Source: BOG-931 sp963761525 (GTDB lineage Bacteria; Pseudomonadota; Alphaproteobacteria; Rhizobiales; Xanthobacteraceae). Taken from it: a stretch of DNA of 64,000 bases. A program made the position numbers and the translations under genes. The notes under the pieces were generated by a model that did not search any database, had not been told where the DNA came from, and saw only the letters and a program-made list of their open reading frames with translations. Below are positions 26,344 through 35,377 of the stretch, one piece after another. The stretch lies in NCBI GenBank assembly GCA_963761525.1, contig CAVXHG010000004.1, forward strand, positions 434,001-498,000. Direction: 5' to 3'. Each line of letters starts with the position of its first letter. Within the stretch, counting starts at the first letter, position 1.

Positions 26344-27459
26344 ATGAGGAAACGCTCGATTTCTGCATACGCCATTACCGCTTTGGCTCTTGCCATCGCG
26401 CCGCTGCCCGCTTTCGCTGGAACAGTGCGTATCTACGCCACGAACTCAGCCGGCGACGCCATCGATGTGATCGATCCTGTCACGCACAAGGTCGTGCAGC
26501 AGATCAAGGACATCGTCGGCGCCCACGGCATCGCCTTCTCGCCCGACGCGGCGCGGGTCTATGTCAGCAACGAGGAGACCTCGACGCTCGACGTATTCGA
26601 CCGCAAGAGCGGCAAGCTGATCAAGAAAGTGCCGCTATCGGATCATCCGAACAACATCTCGGTGACCAAGAACGGCGACCGCATCGTCGTCGCCATCGCA
26701 CGCGGCAAGGGCGGGCTCGATATCATCGATGCCGCGACGCTGACGCTGAAGAAGACGATCCCGGACAATGGCGGCCGATTGCACAACGTCTATGTCACGC
26801 CGGACAACAAATGGGTCGTGGGCGGATCGATCCCGTCAAAGACGTTCTATGTGTTCGATCTCGAGAAGGAACAGTTCGCCTGGGCCATGCCGATGGATCT
26901 CGGTGTGCGCTGCATGGCGACTGAGACCAATCCGGACGGATCGACCAAACGAATATTCGCACAGCTTTCGAGCTTCAACGGTTTCAGCGTGATCGATTTC
27001 GCCGATCAAAAGGAAACCGCCCGCGTCAAGTTACCTACCGTGCCGCAGGAATTCGATTCCGGCGGCTATCGCGACAACGAGCCCTCGCACGGCATCGGCA
27101 TTGCGCCGGACAACAAGTCGCTGTGGGTCACCAGCATTCCCAATAATGCGGTGTACGAATATTCGCTTCCCGACCTGAAGCTGCTCGGCAAGGTCGACCT
27201 GCCGAGCGAAAAACTCCCCGGCCACGCGTCGCCGCTGTCGGCCGTGGCGAATTGGGTCACCTTCACGCCGGATGGCAAGGAACTCTATGTCGCGAATTCC
27301 GGCATGCGCTCGGAGTCGGTCGTCGACACCGTGGCGATGAAGGTGACCAAGGTGATCCCGGTCGGCGAAGTGCCGAAGCGCAATAATACGCTGGTGATCC
27401 CCGACAGCGCCAATAACGCGGCGACACCTGCCCCGATGAAGCGAGCCGCGGCGGAGTAG
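26344..27459 (+). CDS. Secreted YncE-like beta-propeller protein
   Basis: 371 residues. Signal peptide MRKRSISAYAITALALAIAP...FAG, then repeated YVTN/cytochrome-d1-like blades: VRIYATNSAGDAIDVIDPVT, AHGIAFSPDAARVYVSNEET, LHNVYVTPDNKWVVGG, PSHGIGIAPDNKSLWVTSIP and NWVTFTPDGKELYVANSG. No heme-binding CxxCH, so it is a non-heme seven-blade-type propeller in the periplasm. Such proteins often accompany quinoprotein or cytochrome systems. It converges on a small CxxCH protein, which may be a partner. Binding partner and role are unknown. Confidence 0.85.
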   Translation: MRKRSISAYAITALALAIAPLPAFAGTVRIYATNSAGDAIDVIDPVTHKVVQQIKDIVGAHGIAFSPDAARVYVSNEETSTLDVFDRKSGKLIKKVPLSDHPNNISVTKNGDRIVVAIARGKGGLDIIDAATLTLKKTIPDNGGRLHNVYVTPDNKWVVGGSIPSKTFYVFDLEKEQFAWAMPMDLGVRCMATETNPDGSTKRIFAQLSSFNGFSVIDFADQKETARVKLPTVPQEFDSGGYRDNEPSHGIGIAPDNKSLWVTSIPNNAVYEYSLPDLKLLGKVDLPSEKLPGHASPLSAVANWVTFTPDGKELYVANSGMRSESVVDTVAMKVTKVIPVGEVPKRNNTLVIPDSANNAATPAPMKRAAAE

Positions 27460-27472
27460 CACCTGTCTCGAG

Positions 27473-27530
27473 ATGCCCGGCATAACCGTTCGAAGAACGG
27501 CGTCGCTTCGCTCGCCTATGTGCCGGGCAT
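27473..27530. terminator. Double hairpin between convergent genes
   Basis: Outer stem atgcccggca / tgccgggcat encloses a small inner hairpin ccgttc-gaa-gaacgg. It lies in the 88-base gap between the propeller gene and the cytochrome-like gene that face each other, so a bidirectional terminator is likely. The motif may also be another dispersed palindrome family. No U-run follows on either side. Confidence 0.55.
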
Positions 27531-27547
27531 GATGGGAATTAAGCTTG

Positions 27548-28000
27548 TTATTTCTTGTCCGGCGTCAGCTTGGCGCCTTGCACCCAGGCCGCGATGATCT
27601 TCCAGTCCGGATCGTTCTTGCTGGCGAATTGCCGGCCGCCGGAATGAAACGCGTCCCCGCCGGCTTCCGGCGCCAGCGGATGCGTCAGGATCTTGGCAGT
27701 CATCGGATCGTCGACGGCCTGCACGATTTTCGACACCGTATCGAAATTCTTGCGGGTCTGCTGTTCGGTCCAGGTCGATTGCCCATCGGGTAATTTTTCG
27801 AGGCGAAGAATGGTGTTGGATTCGGCGTGGCACATCGCGCAGGGCGCATGACCCGGACGCTTTTCCAGAAAGATCGGTTGCACCCTGGCCTTGTAGAACT
27901 CGTAGTCGAGTGTGGCCGCCGCGCGGGCAGCCCATGTGGCGCCGAGCGGCGCAAGCAAAGCAGCAGCGGTGACAACGCTTAAGCCGAAGCGAGCCGACAT
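27548..28000 (-). CDS. Periplasmic cytochrome c-like protein with one CxxCH
   Basis: 150 residues. Signal peptide (MSARFGLSVVTAAALLAPLG...ARA). One heme-c motif, CAMCH, at about residues 54-58 within RPGHAPCAMCHAESNTILRL; a distal Met is possible but not assignable. The rest resembles the small c-type domains attached to planctomycete-type cytochromes (HPLAPEAGGDAFHSGGRQFA, then WKIIAAWVQGAK). An electron-transfer role with the convergent propeller protein is an inference. Confidence 0.75.
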   Translation of the reverse strand: MSARFGLSVVTAAALLAPLGATWAARAAATLDYEFYKARVQPIFLEKRPGHAPCAMCHAESNTILRLEKLPDGQSTWTEQQTRKNFDTVSKIVQAVDDPMTAKILTHPLAPEAGGDAFHSGGRQFASKNDPDWKIIAAWVQGAKLTPDKK

Positions 28001-28070
28001 TTATCCCTCCCGAACGACATATTGTTACCGGGAACCTAGCAAACGCCGGGACAGCGCGCGACGCTTTGCT

Positions 28071-29735
28071 TTAGCTCGCCGCTCGGATCAGCCGCTCGGC
28101 GGCGGCGCGGGCTTCGGCGGTGATTTCGGCGCCGGCCAGCATGCGGGCGATTTCCTCGCGGCGGCGCTCGGCTTCAAGCTCGGCGACCCGGGTCGCCACC
28201 CGCTTGCCCTTGGATAACGCGTCCTTGCTGATGAGGTAATGCCGATCGGCACGGGCGGCGACCTGCGGCGCATGCGTCACCGCAATCACCTGGACGCCGG
28301 ACGCAAGCTTGGCGAGCCGCACGCCGATCGCATCGGCCACCGCGCCGCCGACACCGGTATCGATTTCGTCGAACACCAAAGTCGGCGCCGAACCACGGTC
28401 GGCCAGCACCACCTTGAGCGCGAGCAGAAAACGCGCCAGTTCGCCGCCGGAAGCGACTTTCATCATCGGGCCGGGCCGGGTGCCGGGATTGGTGCGCACC
28501 CAGAATTCGACGCGATCGAGACCGTTCGGACCTTCACCTTCGCTGTCGATCTGGGCGGTGAACTGAGCGCGCTCGAGCTTGAGCGGCTTGAGCTCGCTAT
28601 TGACGGCCTTGTCGAGCTTTTGCGCGACCCGCTTTCGCGCCGCTGACAAAGCAAGCGCTGCCTTGCTGAACTTGGCCGCGGCCGCCTGCGCTTCCTGTTC
28701 CAGTGCCGCGAGACGCTCGGCGCCCGCATGGATCAAGGCAAGATCGGCCTGATAGCGCTGCCCGAGCGCGGCGAGGTTATCGACCGGCACGTTGTATTTT
28801 CGGCCGGCGGCGCGCAGCGCGAACAGCCGTTCCTCGATGCGCTCCAACTCATTCGGATCGTAATTGGCAACCCGCAGCGCGGCTTCGAGATGAGCGCGTG
28901 CTTCGTCCATCGCCGTCAGCGCAGCATCGATCGACTTCACCACCGGCTCGATCAGCGCCGGCGCCTGCGCGTTGCGGCGCTCGAGACGGCGCATCGCTGC
29001 GGCAAGGGACGGCACCGCCGATTGCGGGCCGCTGACGCTCTCATGGGTCGAACGCAGATCTTCGGCGATCTTTTCGGCCTGCATCATCGTGGTGCGGCGC
29101 TCCGCGAGCGAGGTCTCCTCGCCGCTTTCCGGCGCCAGCTTGCCGAGCTCCTCGACGGCGTGACGCAGCCAGTCCGCTTCGCGGTTGGCGCGTTCGACCT
29201 CGGCACGATGGTTCTCGACCGCAACCTCGCGGGCACGGCGCTCGTCCCAGAGCCGGGCGACTTCCGCCGCATCACCGCCGATGCCGCCATAGGCATCGAG
29301 CAGCGCGCGATGGGTCGACGCATCGACAAAGGCGCGGTCGTCGTGCTGGCCATGGATTTCGACCAGAGCCGAACCGAGCGCGCGCAACACTTGCACACTG
29401 ACGGGCTGATCGTTGACGAAGGCGCGGGTGCGACCGTCGGCAAACTGCACGCGACGCACGATCAGGTCATCGTCACCGCCGAGATCGTTATCCACCAGCA
29501 CCCGGCGCGCCGGATGGCTTTTGGCGAGATCGAACGCGGCGATAACCTGGCCCTGTTCGGCGCCTTCACGCACCAGTGCGGCGTCGCCGCGGCCACCGAG
29601 CGCCAACGCGAAAGCATCGAGCAGGATCGATTTGCCCGCGCCGGTCTCGCCGGTGAGCGCGGCAAGGCCGCCACCGAAATCGATGTCGAGACGTTCGATC
29701 AGGACGATGTCGCGAATGGAAAGTCGGGTCAGCAT
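28071..29735 (-). CDS. recN: DNA repair protein RecN
   Basis: 554 residues, an SMC-like ATPase recruited to double-strand breaks. N-terminal head: MLTRLSIRDIVLIERLDIDF, Walker A GETGAGKS near residue 30. Central coiled coil about 150-370 (rich in Ala/Glu/Arg). C-terminal head has the signature VASGGELARFLLALKVVLAD and Walker B TLVFDEIDTGVGG, then HAPQVAARADRHYLISK. Usual length for the family. Lies downstream of bamD in the same orientation, 97 bases apart. Confidence 0.96.
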   Translation of the reverse strand: MLTRLSIRDIVLIERLDIDFGGGLAALTGETGAGKSILLDAFALALGGRGDAALVREGAEQGQVIAAFDLAKSHPARRVLVDNDLGGDDDLIVRRVQFADGRTRAFVNDQPVSVQVLRALGSALVEIHGQHDDRAFVDASTHRALLDAYGGIGGDAAEVARLWDERRAREVAVENHRAEVERANREADWLRHAVEELGKLAPESGEETSLAERRTTMMQAEKIAEDLRSTHESVSGPQSAVPSLAAAMRRLERRNAQAPALIEPVVKSIDAALTAMDEARAHLEAALRVANYDPNELERIEERLFALRAAGRKYNVPVDNLAALGQRYQADLALIHAGAERLAALEQEAQAAAAKFSKAALALSAARKRVAQKLDKAVNSELKPLKLERAQFTAQIDSEGEGPNGLDRVEFWVRTNPGTRPGPMMKVASGGELARFLLALKVVLADRGSAPTLVFDEIDTGVGGAVADAIGVRLAKLASGVQVIAVTHAPQVAARADRHYLISKDALSKGKRVATRVAELEAERRREEIARMLAGAEITAEARAAAERLIRAAS

Positions 29736-29832
29736 CGGAGTCCGGACGGAAGCGGGACAGACCGAATCATATTCGCGATTCTTCGTCCTGTCGCCGGTTC
29801 TATCCTCTGGCGCCGGCCGTCCGCCGCGGAAC

Positions 29833-30693
29833 TCAGCCGGTGATCGTCTTGAAGGCCTTGCTCATCCAGGAGTTTTTGTTCTCGTTCGGCTCGCCACCGG
29901 CGCCTTTCACGAGATTGTATGAATCCTTGTACCAGGGACTGTCAGGGAAATTGTGCCCGAGCACGGCGGCTGCCGTCTGTGCCTCGTCCATCAGGCCGAG
30001 CGAGACATAGGCTTCGGTCAATCGCTCCAGCGCTTCCTCGACGTGGCGCGTGGTCTGATACTGCGTCACCACGACCTTGAAACGATTGATGGCGCCGACG
30101 AAGTCGCGCTTGTTCATGTAGTAGCGGCCGATTTCCATCTCCTTACCGGCCAGTTGGTCACGCGCCATGTCGATCTTCTTGCGCGCTGCGGTCGCGTATT
30201 CCGAATCCGGATATTTGCGCACCACTTCCTCAAGCGCGTTGATCGCCTTTTCGGCGCGCGCCTGATCGCGGGTGACATCCAGAATCTGGTCGTAATAGGA
30301 GGAACCGATCAGATATTGCGCGTAGGCCGCGTCGGGACTGCCGGGATGCAACGTGACGTACCGCTCGGCGGAATTGATACAGTCGGTATATTGCTGCGAC
30401 TGATAATAGGCGAAGGCCGACATCAGCAGCGCCTTGCGCGCCCAATCCGAATACGGATTCTCCCGGTCGACGGCGTCGAATTTTTTCGCTGCTTCCTTGT
30501 AGTCCTGCTCCTGGTTCAACAGGTAGAGGCCTTGATTGTAGAGCTTGTCGGCCGGTTGATCCGGAACGTAGTCCTCGTCCTTGTTGAAAAGGCTGCACGC
30601 CATCAACGGCACGGCGAGCAGCGCCAGCGCGGCATAGCCCGCCAGCGAACGCACTCTCCAACCGGATCTACCTGACCCTGGTAACCGCGACAT
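29833..30693 (-). CDS. bamD: Outer membrane assembly lipoprotein BamD
   Basis: 286 residues from the ATG at 30693. Lipobox LLAVPLMAC gives a lipidated Cys at about residue 33, after which come five TPR-like repeats: PADKLYNQGLYLLNQEQDYK, ALLMSAFAYYQSQQYTDCIN, YAQYLIGSSYYDQILDVTRD, YYMNKRDFVGAINRFKVVVT, ALERLTEAYVSLGLMDEA. BamD is the essential partner of BamA in inserting outer-membrane proteins. A longer upstream frame is open but lacks a signal. Placed between lpxC and recN as is common in alphaproteobacteria. Confidence 0.95.
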   Translation of the reverse strand: MSRLPGSGRSGWRVRSLAGYAALALLAVPLMACSLFNKDEDYVPDQPADKLYNQGLYLLNQEQDYKEAAKKFDAVDRENPYSDWARKALLMSAFAYYQSQQYTDCINSAERYVTLHPGSPDAAYAQYLIGSSYYDQILDVTRDQARAEKAINALEEVVRKYPDSEYATAARKKIDMARDQLAGKEMEIGRYYMNKRDFVGAINRFKVVVTQYQTTRHVEEALERLTEAYVSLGLMDEAQTAAAVLGHNFPDSPWYKDSYNLVKGAGGEPNENKNSWMSKAFKTITG

Positions 30694-30833
30694 CACGTGA
30701 TAGAGCCCCGTCCCACTGGTCCGTTCATACCATACAGCGCGCCGAACGCGCGTAGAGCGTCCCACAGGCCCAATGGATAACAGCCATTATGGCCCGCAAT
30801 CGGCCCGGATTAAGGCGAAAAAGTTAAGGTAAT

Positions 30834-31796
30834 TCAGGAGACTTCGGGGCCGTAATTCGGCGCCGCAAGGCCCGTCACTTCGGCATGACCCCGAGTCCGG
30901 CGGACCATTTCCGGCATCTCGACATAAGTCCAAGCGCTGCGGTCGGCCATCAGGGCGCATAGCACCGCATGATTGAGCTTGTGGCCGCCGCGGACCGAGC
31001 GGTAGCAGCCGATCAGTGGCGCGCCGGCCAGCGCCATATCGCCGATCGCATCAACCACTTTGTGACGGACGAATTCGTCGGGGAAGCGCACGCCCTCAGC
31101 ATTGAGGACGCGGTTCTCGGCGATAACAACGGTATTCTCGAAAGAGGCGCCGAGCGCATAGCCCGCGCTCCAGAGCTTGGCGACATCGCGCATGAACCCG
31201 AAGGTGCGGGCGCGGGCCAATTCACGGCGGAACATCGCCGGCTCGACGTCGAGCGCATAAACTTGGCGGCCGATCATTGGATGATCGAATTCGATCTCGG
31301 TCTCGATGCGCAGGCCGCGCGCATGCGGCAGCAATTCGCCGAAGCAAGCGTTCTTGCTGACGCGAACGGGCTTGAGCACTTTGATGTAGCGGCGCGATGC
31401 CTGCTGCGTGACGATGCCGGCCTGATCGATCGCTTCGACAAACGCCTGCGCGCTGCCGTCCATGATCGGAACTTCCGGTCCGTCGACTTCGACGACGGCA
31501 TTATCAATACCGAGGCCGTACAGTGCGGAGAGCACGTGTTCCGTGGTCGAAACGGCGGGGCCGTTTTGATCGCCGAGCACGGTTGCGAATTCGGTGGCAG
31601 TGACGGAGCGGAAGCCGGCCACGATTTCCCGGTCGCGCTGGCCATCGAGCCCGCTGCGCAGGAAAACAATGCCAGAGTTTGGTTCAGCGGGATGAAGCGT
31701 CAGCGTTACGGGTGAACCGGAATGGACGCCGATACCCTTTACAGTCGCGTGACCACGCAACGTCGTCTGAGTGCCGGCTAGCATGCCCCGCGCCAT
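30834..31796 (-). CDS. lpxC: UDP-3-O-acyl-N-acetylglucosamine deacetylase LpxC
   Basis: First committed step of lipid A synthesis, a zinc hydrolase. 320 residues from the ATG at 31796 (MARGMLAGTQTTLRG); a TTG 15 bases upstream is the alternative. Zinc ligands: His in STTEHVLSALYGLGIDN and His and Asp in VRHKVVDAIGDMALAG; MDGSAQAFVEAIDQAG and the GGHKLNHAVL catalytic His also present. Follows ftsZ after a 436-base gap, so it probably has its own promoter there. Confidence 0.96.
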   Translation of the reverse strand: MARGMLAGTQTTLRGHATVKGIGVHSGSPVTLTLHPAEPNSGIVFLRSGLDGQRDREIVAGFRSVTATEFATVLGDQNGPAVSTTEHVLSALYGLGIDNAVVEVDGPEVPIMDGSAQAFVEAIDQAGIVTQQASRRYIKVLKPVRVSKNACFGELLPHARGLRIETEIEFDHPMIGRQVYALDVEPAMFRRELARARTFGFMRDVAKLWSAGYALGASFENTVVIAENRVLNAEGVRFPDEFVRHKVVDAIGDMALAGAPLIGCYRSVRGGHKLNHAVLCALMADRSAWTYVEMPEMVRRTRGHAEVTGLAAPNYGPEVS

Positions 31797-32232
31797 GCGG
31801 TCATCCCACAACTTATGGCCACACTGTACGGCAAGAGTATCCGCTTCCAGTTGTAGCCGACCCCAACACAGGGGAATGCAGTGCTACCCGCATTTTTATG
31901 GGGAGGTCCCACGCGACTGACCCAACCACTTCCCCAAAGTCCCCTCGTAGGCCCAAATGTACCGGCGGCCTGCATTTTGGCCAACTCACGCTTTCTTACC
32001 GACTGTTACCACCTTCTGGCCCCATTCCCGTCAGCCGGACGCCGCATGCGTGGAGGCATTGAGGGTCTCATCAGGTGCTGAGTTTGTCGGTCCCCGAACC
32101 GACTGCGTCAATGGACCGCCACCCTATATCAAAAATATTCTTTTAAAATCAAAATGTTAATCAAATAAAAAAGCCGAACCGATCATACGTCCCTCGACGC
32201 AAGATCGGCTCGGCATCGTCGCTCGACAGCTT
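31797..32232. promoter_or_regulatory. ftsZ-lpxC intergenic region
   Basis: 436 bases without a gene. It holds the ftsZ terminator hairpin (32165-32214) next to an AT-rich tract (32130-32172) and then about 330 bases that likely contain the lpxC promoter and leader. No palindromic repeat of the window families, no tRNA. I cannot assign -35/-10 boxes with confidence. Confidence 0.45.
32162..32214 (-). terminator. ftsZ: Rho-independent terminator of the ftsZ transcript
   Basis: Read on the minus strand: gccgagccgatc, an 18-base loop, gatcggttcggc (12-base stem, one mismatch pair), followed by tttttta and more T/A. Begins 19 bases after the ftsZ stop. It would end the long dcw transcript after ftsZ and separate lpxC. 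Confidence 0.8.
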
Positions 32233-33957
32233 TTAGTTCGCCTGACGGCGCAGGAAGGCCGGGATGTCCAGCTGGTCTTCTTCGCTCGAGTTATGCACAG
32301 CGGCCTGCCGGCCGTGCTGGTCGAGGCCCTGCGGAGCCGAACGCTTGGCGTATTCCGACACCGCCTCCGGCCGCGGCTCAGGCGCCCGTGGGGCCGGACG
32401 ACCGGCGAGACGCTCCGCCGGTTGCGGCATGCTGGGCGTCCTCGGTGCGACCTCGGCTTCCTCATCGTGCGGACGGCGGCCAAGACCGCCAACCGAGGCG
32501 ATGCGCTGCAACAAAGACATGCGCTGACCGACAGGATGTTCTTCCTGCACCGACTCACCACGTTTGGCGCGGATTTCATTTTGCGCCGGTATCGGCAGCT
32601 CATCGATCCGCGGCATCCGCAGCGCACGTGACTGCGGGCGCTCCGCTTGCGGCGGGATAAAGGCTTCCGGCTCCGGATGCTCCACCGCCTCGTTGGCGGG
32701 CGGGTCGATGAACAGCGACGGCTTAGGCGCCAGCGGACGGATTGTGACATCCTCCGAACCGCCATGCGGCAGAATTGCCGCCGCGATGGCGGCTTTCGCC
32801 ACTGACGAGATTGACGCGGGAGTAGCCGGCGCCGGCGGTGCAACAACCGGCGCAGGTGCCGACGCGACGGGGCGCAGCTGCGGCTCAACGGCTGGAGCGC
32901 GTTCCATGACACGCTGGCTGTCGGCACGCATGCGGTGCGCGACTTCGGCAATGCGCTGCTCCGCAACTGGCAACGGTGCGCGCTGCGGGGCAATCTGATC
33001 GATGCCGGTCGCGACCACGGAAACGCGGATAATGCCGTCGAGGCTTTCGTCGAACGTCGCACCGACGATGATGTTGGCGTCCTGATCGACTTCTTCGCGG
33101 ATACGGGTCGCCGCTTCGTCGACCTCGTAGAGCTTGAGGTCGCGGCCGCCGGTGATCGAGATCAGCAGACCTCTGGCGCCTTTCATCGAGGCATCGTCGA
33201 TCAGCGGATTGGAGATTGCCGCTTCGGCCGCGGTCATCGCCCGCTTGTCGCCCTCGGCCTCGCCGGTGCCCATCATCGCCTTGCCCATTTCGCGCATCAC
33301 GGCGCGTACGTCGGCGAAGTCGAGATTGATCAGGCCTTCCTTGACCATCAGGTCGGTGATGCAGGCGACGCCCGAATAAAGCACCTGGTCCGCCATGGCG
33401 AAGGCGTCTGCGAACGTCGTCTTCTCGTTCGCGACCCGGAACAGATTCTGGTTCGGGATGATCAGCAGCGTGTCGACGCTCTTCTGCAATTCGTTGATGC
33501 CGCCTTCGGCGGTGCGCATGCGGCGCTGACCTTCGAAGTGAAACGGCTTGGTGACCACGCCGACCGTGAGGATGCCCATGTCGCGCGCGACCTTGGCAAT
33601 GACCGGCGCCGCACCCGTTCCGGTGCCGCCTCCCATGCCCGCGGTGACGAACACCATGTGCGAACCGGAGAGATGATCGCGGATCTCGTCCATCACTTCT
33701 TCGGCAGCAGCGCGGCCGACTTCAGGCTGCGATCCAGCGCCGAGACCTTCCGTCACCTGCACACCCATCTGCACGATGCGCTCGGCCTTCGACGTCGTGA
33801 GCGCCTGCGCGTCGGTGTTGGCGACAACAAAATCGACGCCCTGCAAACCGGCGGTGATCATGTTGTTGACAGCGTTGCCACCCGCGCCGCCGACACCGAA
33901 CACGGTGATCCGGGGCCTGAGCTCACGGATGTCGGGGATGTTCAGATTGATGGTCAT
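32233..33957 (-). CDS. ftsZ: Cell division protein FtsZ
   Basis: 574 residues, longer than the E. coli protein because of an alphaproteobacterial C-terminal extension. Tubulin-like GTPase: ITVFGVGGAGGNAVNNMITA, the GGGTGTGAAPVIAKVARD signature, the NLDFADVRAVM T7 loop. Residues about 325-550 are a Pro/Ala-rich linker, ending in the conserved DQLDIPAFLRRQAN tail that binds FtsA and other tethers. A 97-base gap separates it from ftsA; a terminator hairpin follows. Confidence 0.98.
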   Translation of the reverse strand: MTINLNIPDIRELRPRITVFGVGGAGGNAVNNMITAGLQGVDFVVANTDAQALTTSKAERIVQMGVQVTEGLGAGSQPEVGRAAAEEVMDEIRDHLSGSHMVFVTAGMGGGTGTGAAPVIAKVARDMGILTVGVVTKPFHFEGQRRMRTAEGGINELQKSVDTLLIIPNQNLFRVANEKTTFADAFAMADQVLYSGVACITDLMVKEGLINLDFADVRAVMREMGKAMMGTGEAEGDKRAMTAAEAAISNPLIDDASMKGARGLLISITGGRDLKLYEVDEAATRIREEVDQDANIIVGATFDESLDGIIRVSVVATGIDQIAPQRAPLPVAEQRIAEVAHRMRADSQRVMERAPAVEPQLRPVASAPAPVVAPPAPATPASISSVAKAAIAAAILPHGGSEDVTIRPLAPKPSLFIDPPANEAVEHPEPEAFIPPQAERPQSRALRMPRIDELPIPAQNEIRAKRGESVQEEHPVGQRMSLLQRIASVGGLGRRPHDEEAEVAPRTPSMPQPAERLAGRPAPRAPEPRPEAVSEYAKRSAPQGLDQHGRQAAVHNSSEEDQLDIPAFLRRQAN

Positions 33958-34054
33958 GGTTGCCTCTTCTTCCTAGCTCAGGCGCTTTCGACGCCCGACC
34001 CCGGCCGATCCGTTATCGGCCGATGTGATGTTGCAGCTTCACGTCTGGGAGCCA

Positions 34055-35377
34055 TCAGAAACTCTCGCGAAGCCATCTTCCGACTCGGGCGAAGTAGCCG
34101 CCCGTAGCTGTCTTGGGATATCGCCGACCGCGCGGCTCGAAATGTTCGAGATGCGCTGCCTGCGGATAAACCAGTAGTCCTGCCGCAACCGCGAAGGCCG
34201 CGCCCTTGGCGGCATCCGGCAATCCGGCAATTCCAAGCGGCCGTCCGATGCGCACCGGACGGTTGAGAATGCGCGTGGCGAGATCGGCAAGACCGGTGAG
34301 CTGACTGGCGCCGCCAGTCAGGATCACGCGCCCGCGCGGGTCGGTCGCGAAGTTCGAAGCGGCGAGCCGGTCACGGACCATTTCAAGAATTTCTTCGACC
34401 CGCGGCTTGATGATCGCCACCAATTGCGCGCGCGACGCGAACTGGGTCTGCTCGCGCTCGTCGTCGTTGATCGGCGGCACGGTAATCATGTCGCGATCGT
34501 CCGAGGCGCCCGCGAGCACGCTGCCATAGAGCGTTTTGATGCGTTCGGCGTCGGTGACGCGCGCGTTGAGGCCGCGCGCAAGATCCATCGTGACGTGCTG
34601 GCCGCCGAGGGCGAAGCCGTCGAGATGGACGAAACGTCCGTGATTGAACACCGCGATCGTGGTGGTGCCGGCGCCCATATCGACGACCGCGGCGCCGAGA
34701 TCGCCTTCGTCGTCAGCAAGCGCCGAGAGACCGGCCACGTAGGGGCTCGCAACCATCGCCTCGACATCGAGATGGCAGCGCTCGACCGCGAGCATGAGAT
34801 TGCGCGCCGAGGCAACGTCGGTAGTCGCAACGTGCATGTCGACGCCGAACTTGTTGCCCAGCATGCCGCGTGGATCGCGGATGCCATCGGTCCCGTCGAT
34901 CGAATAACCGACCGGCATCGAGTGCAGCACGGCGCGGCCGTCACGTTGCGAGTGCCGGCTGCCTGCCGCCAAAACGCGCGCGATATCGCCTTCCGAGACA
35001 CCGGAGCCGACGATTTCGACGTCCGCGCCGAACAACTCGCCTTTGAGCCGGCCGCAAGAAATCGACAACACGACGGATTCGATCTCGACCGAAGCCATTC
35101 GTTCAGCCGCATCGACGGCGTGACGGATCGCCTCCTCGGCCTGCGCCAGATTGATGACGCTGCCGGCTTTCATGCCACGCGCGACGGTGTGCCCGTAACC
35201 GACGACCTCGACGGTATGCGTGCGGCGCGTCAGCACCTGTTGCGGCGCCTGTGGGCGTAACCGCGCGATCAGGCAGGCAACCTTGCTGGAACCGATATCG
35301 AGAGCGGCGATCAGCGCGCTTTTGCGCGGCGAAATCGGCTTCATCTTCGGGGTCAGGCCGTAGGCAAGGGTGCTCAT
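34055..35377 (-). CDS. ftsA: Cell division protein FtsA
   Basis: 440 residues, actin-like ATPase that anchors FtsZ to the membrane. Motifs: ALDIGSSKVACLIARLRP (phosphate 1), AAVVDMGAGTTTIAVFNHGR (phosphate 2), VILTGGASQLTGLADLATRI (adenosine). The C-terminal YFARVGRWLRESF is the amphipathic membrane helix. Its ATG overlaps the ftsQ stop (ATGA), so the two are translationally coupled. Confidence 0.97.
   Translation of the reverse strand: MSTLAYGLTPKMKPISPRKSALIAALDIGSSKVACLIARLRPQAPQQVLTRRTHTVEVVGYGHTVARGMKAGSVINLAQAEEAIRHAVDAAERMASVEIESVVLSISCGRLKGELFGADVEIVGSGVSEGDIARVLAAGSRHSQRDGRAVLHSMPVGYSIDGTDGIRDPRGMLGNKFGVDMHVATTDVASARNLMLAVERCHLDVEAMVASPYVAGLSALADDEGDLGAAVVDMGAGTTTIAVFNHGRFVHLDGFALGGQHVTMDLARGLNARVTDAERIKTLYGSVLAGASDDRDMITVPPINDDEREQTQFASRAQLVAIIKPRVEEILEMVRDRLAASNFATDPRGRVILTGGASQLTGLADLATRILNRPVRIGRPLGIAGLPDAAKGAAFAVAAGLLVYPQAAHLEHFEPRGRRYPKTATGGYFARVGRWLRESF

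Noticed and set aside
34424..35260. 278-residue antisense frame in ftsA
   Set aside because: Shadow of ftsA; no independent support.
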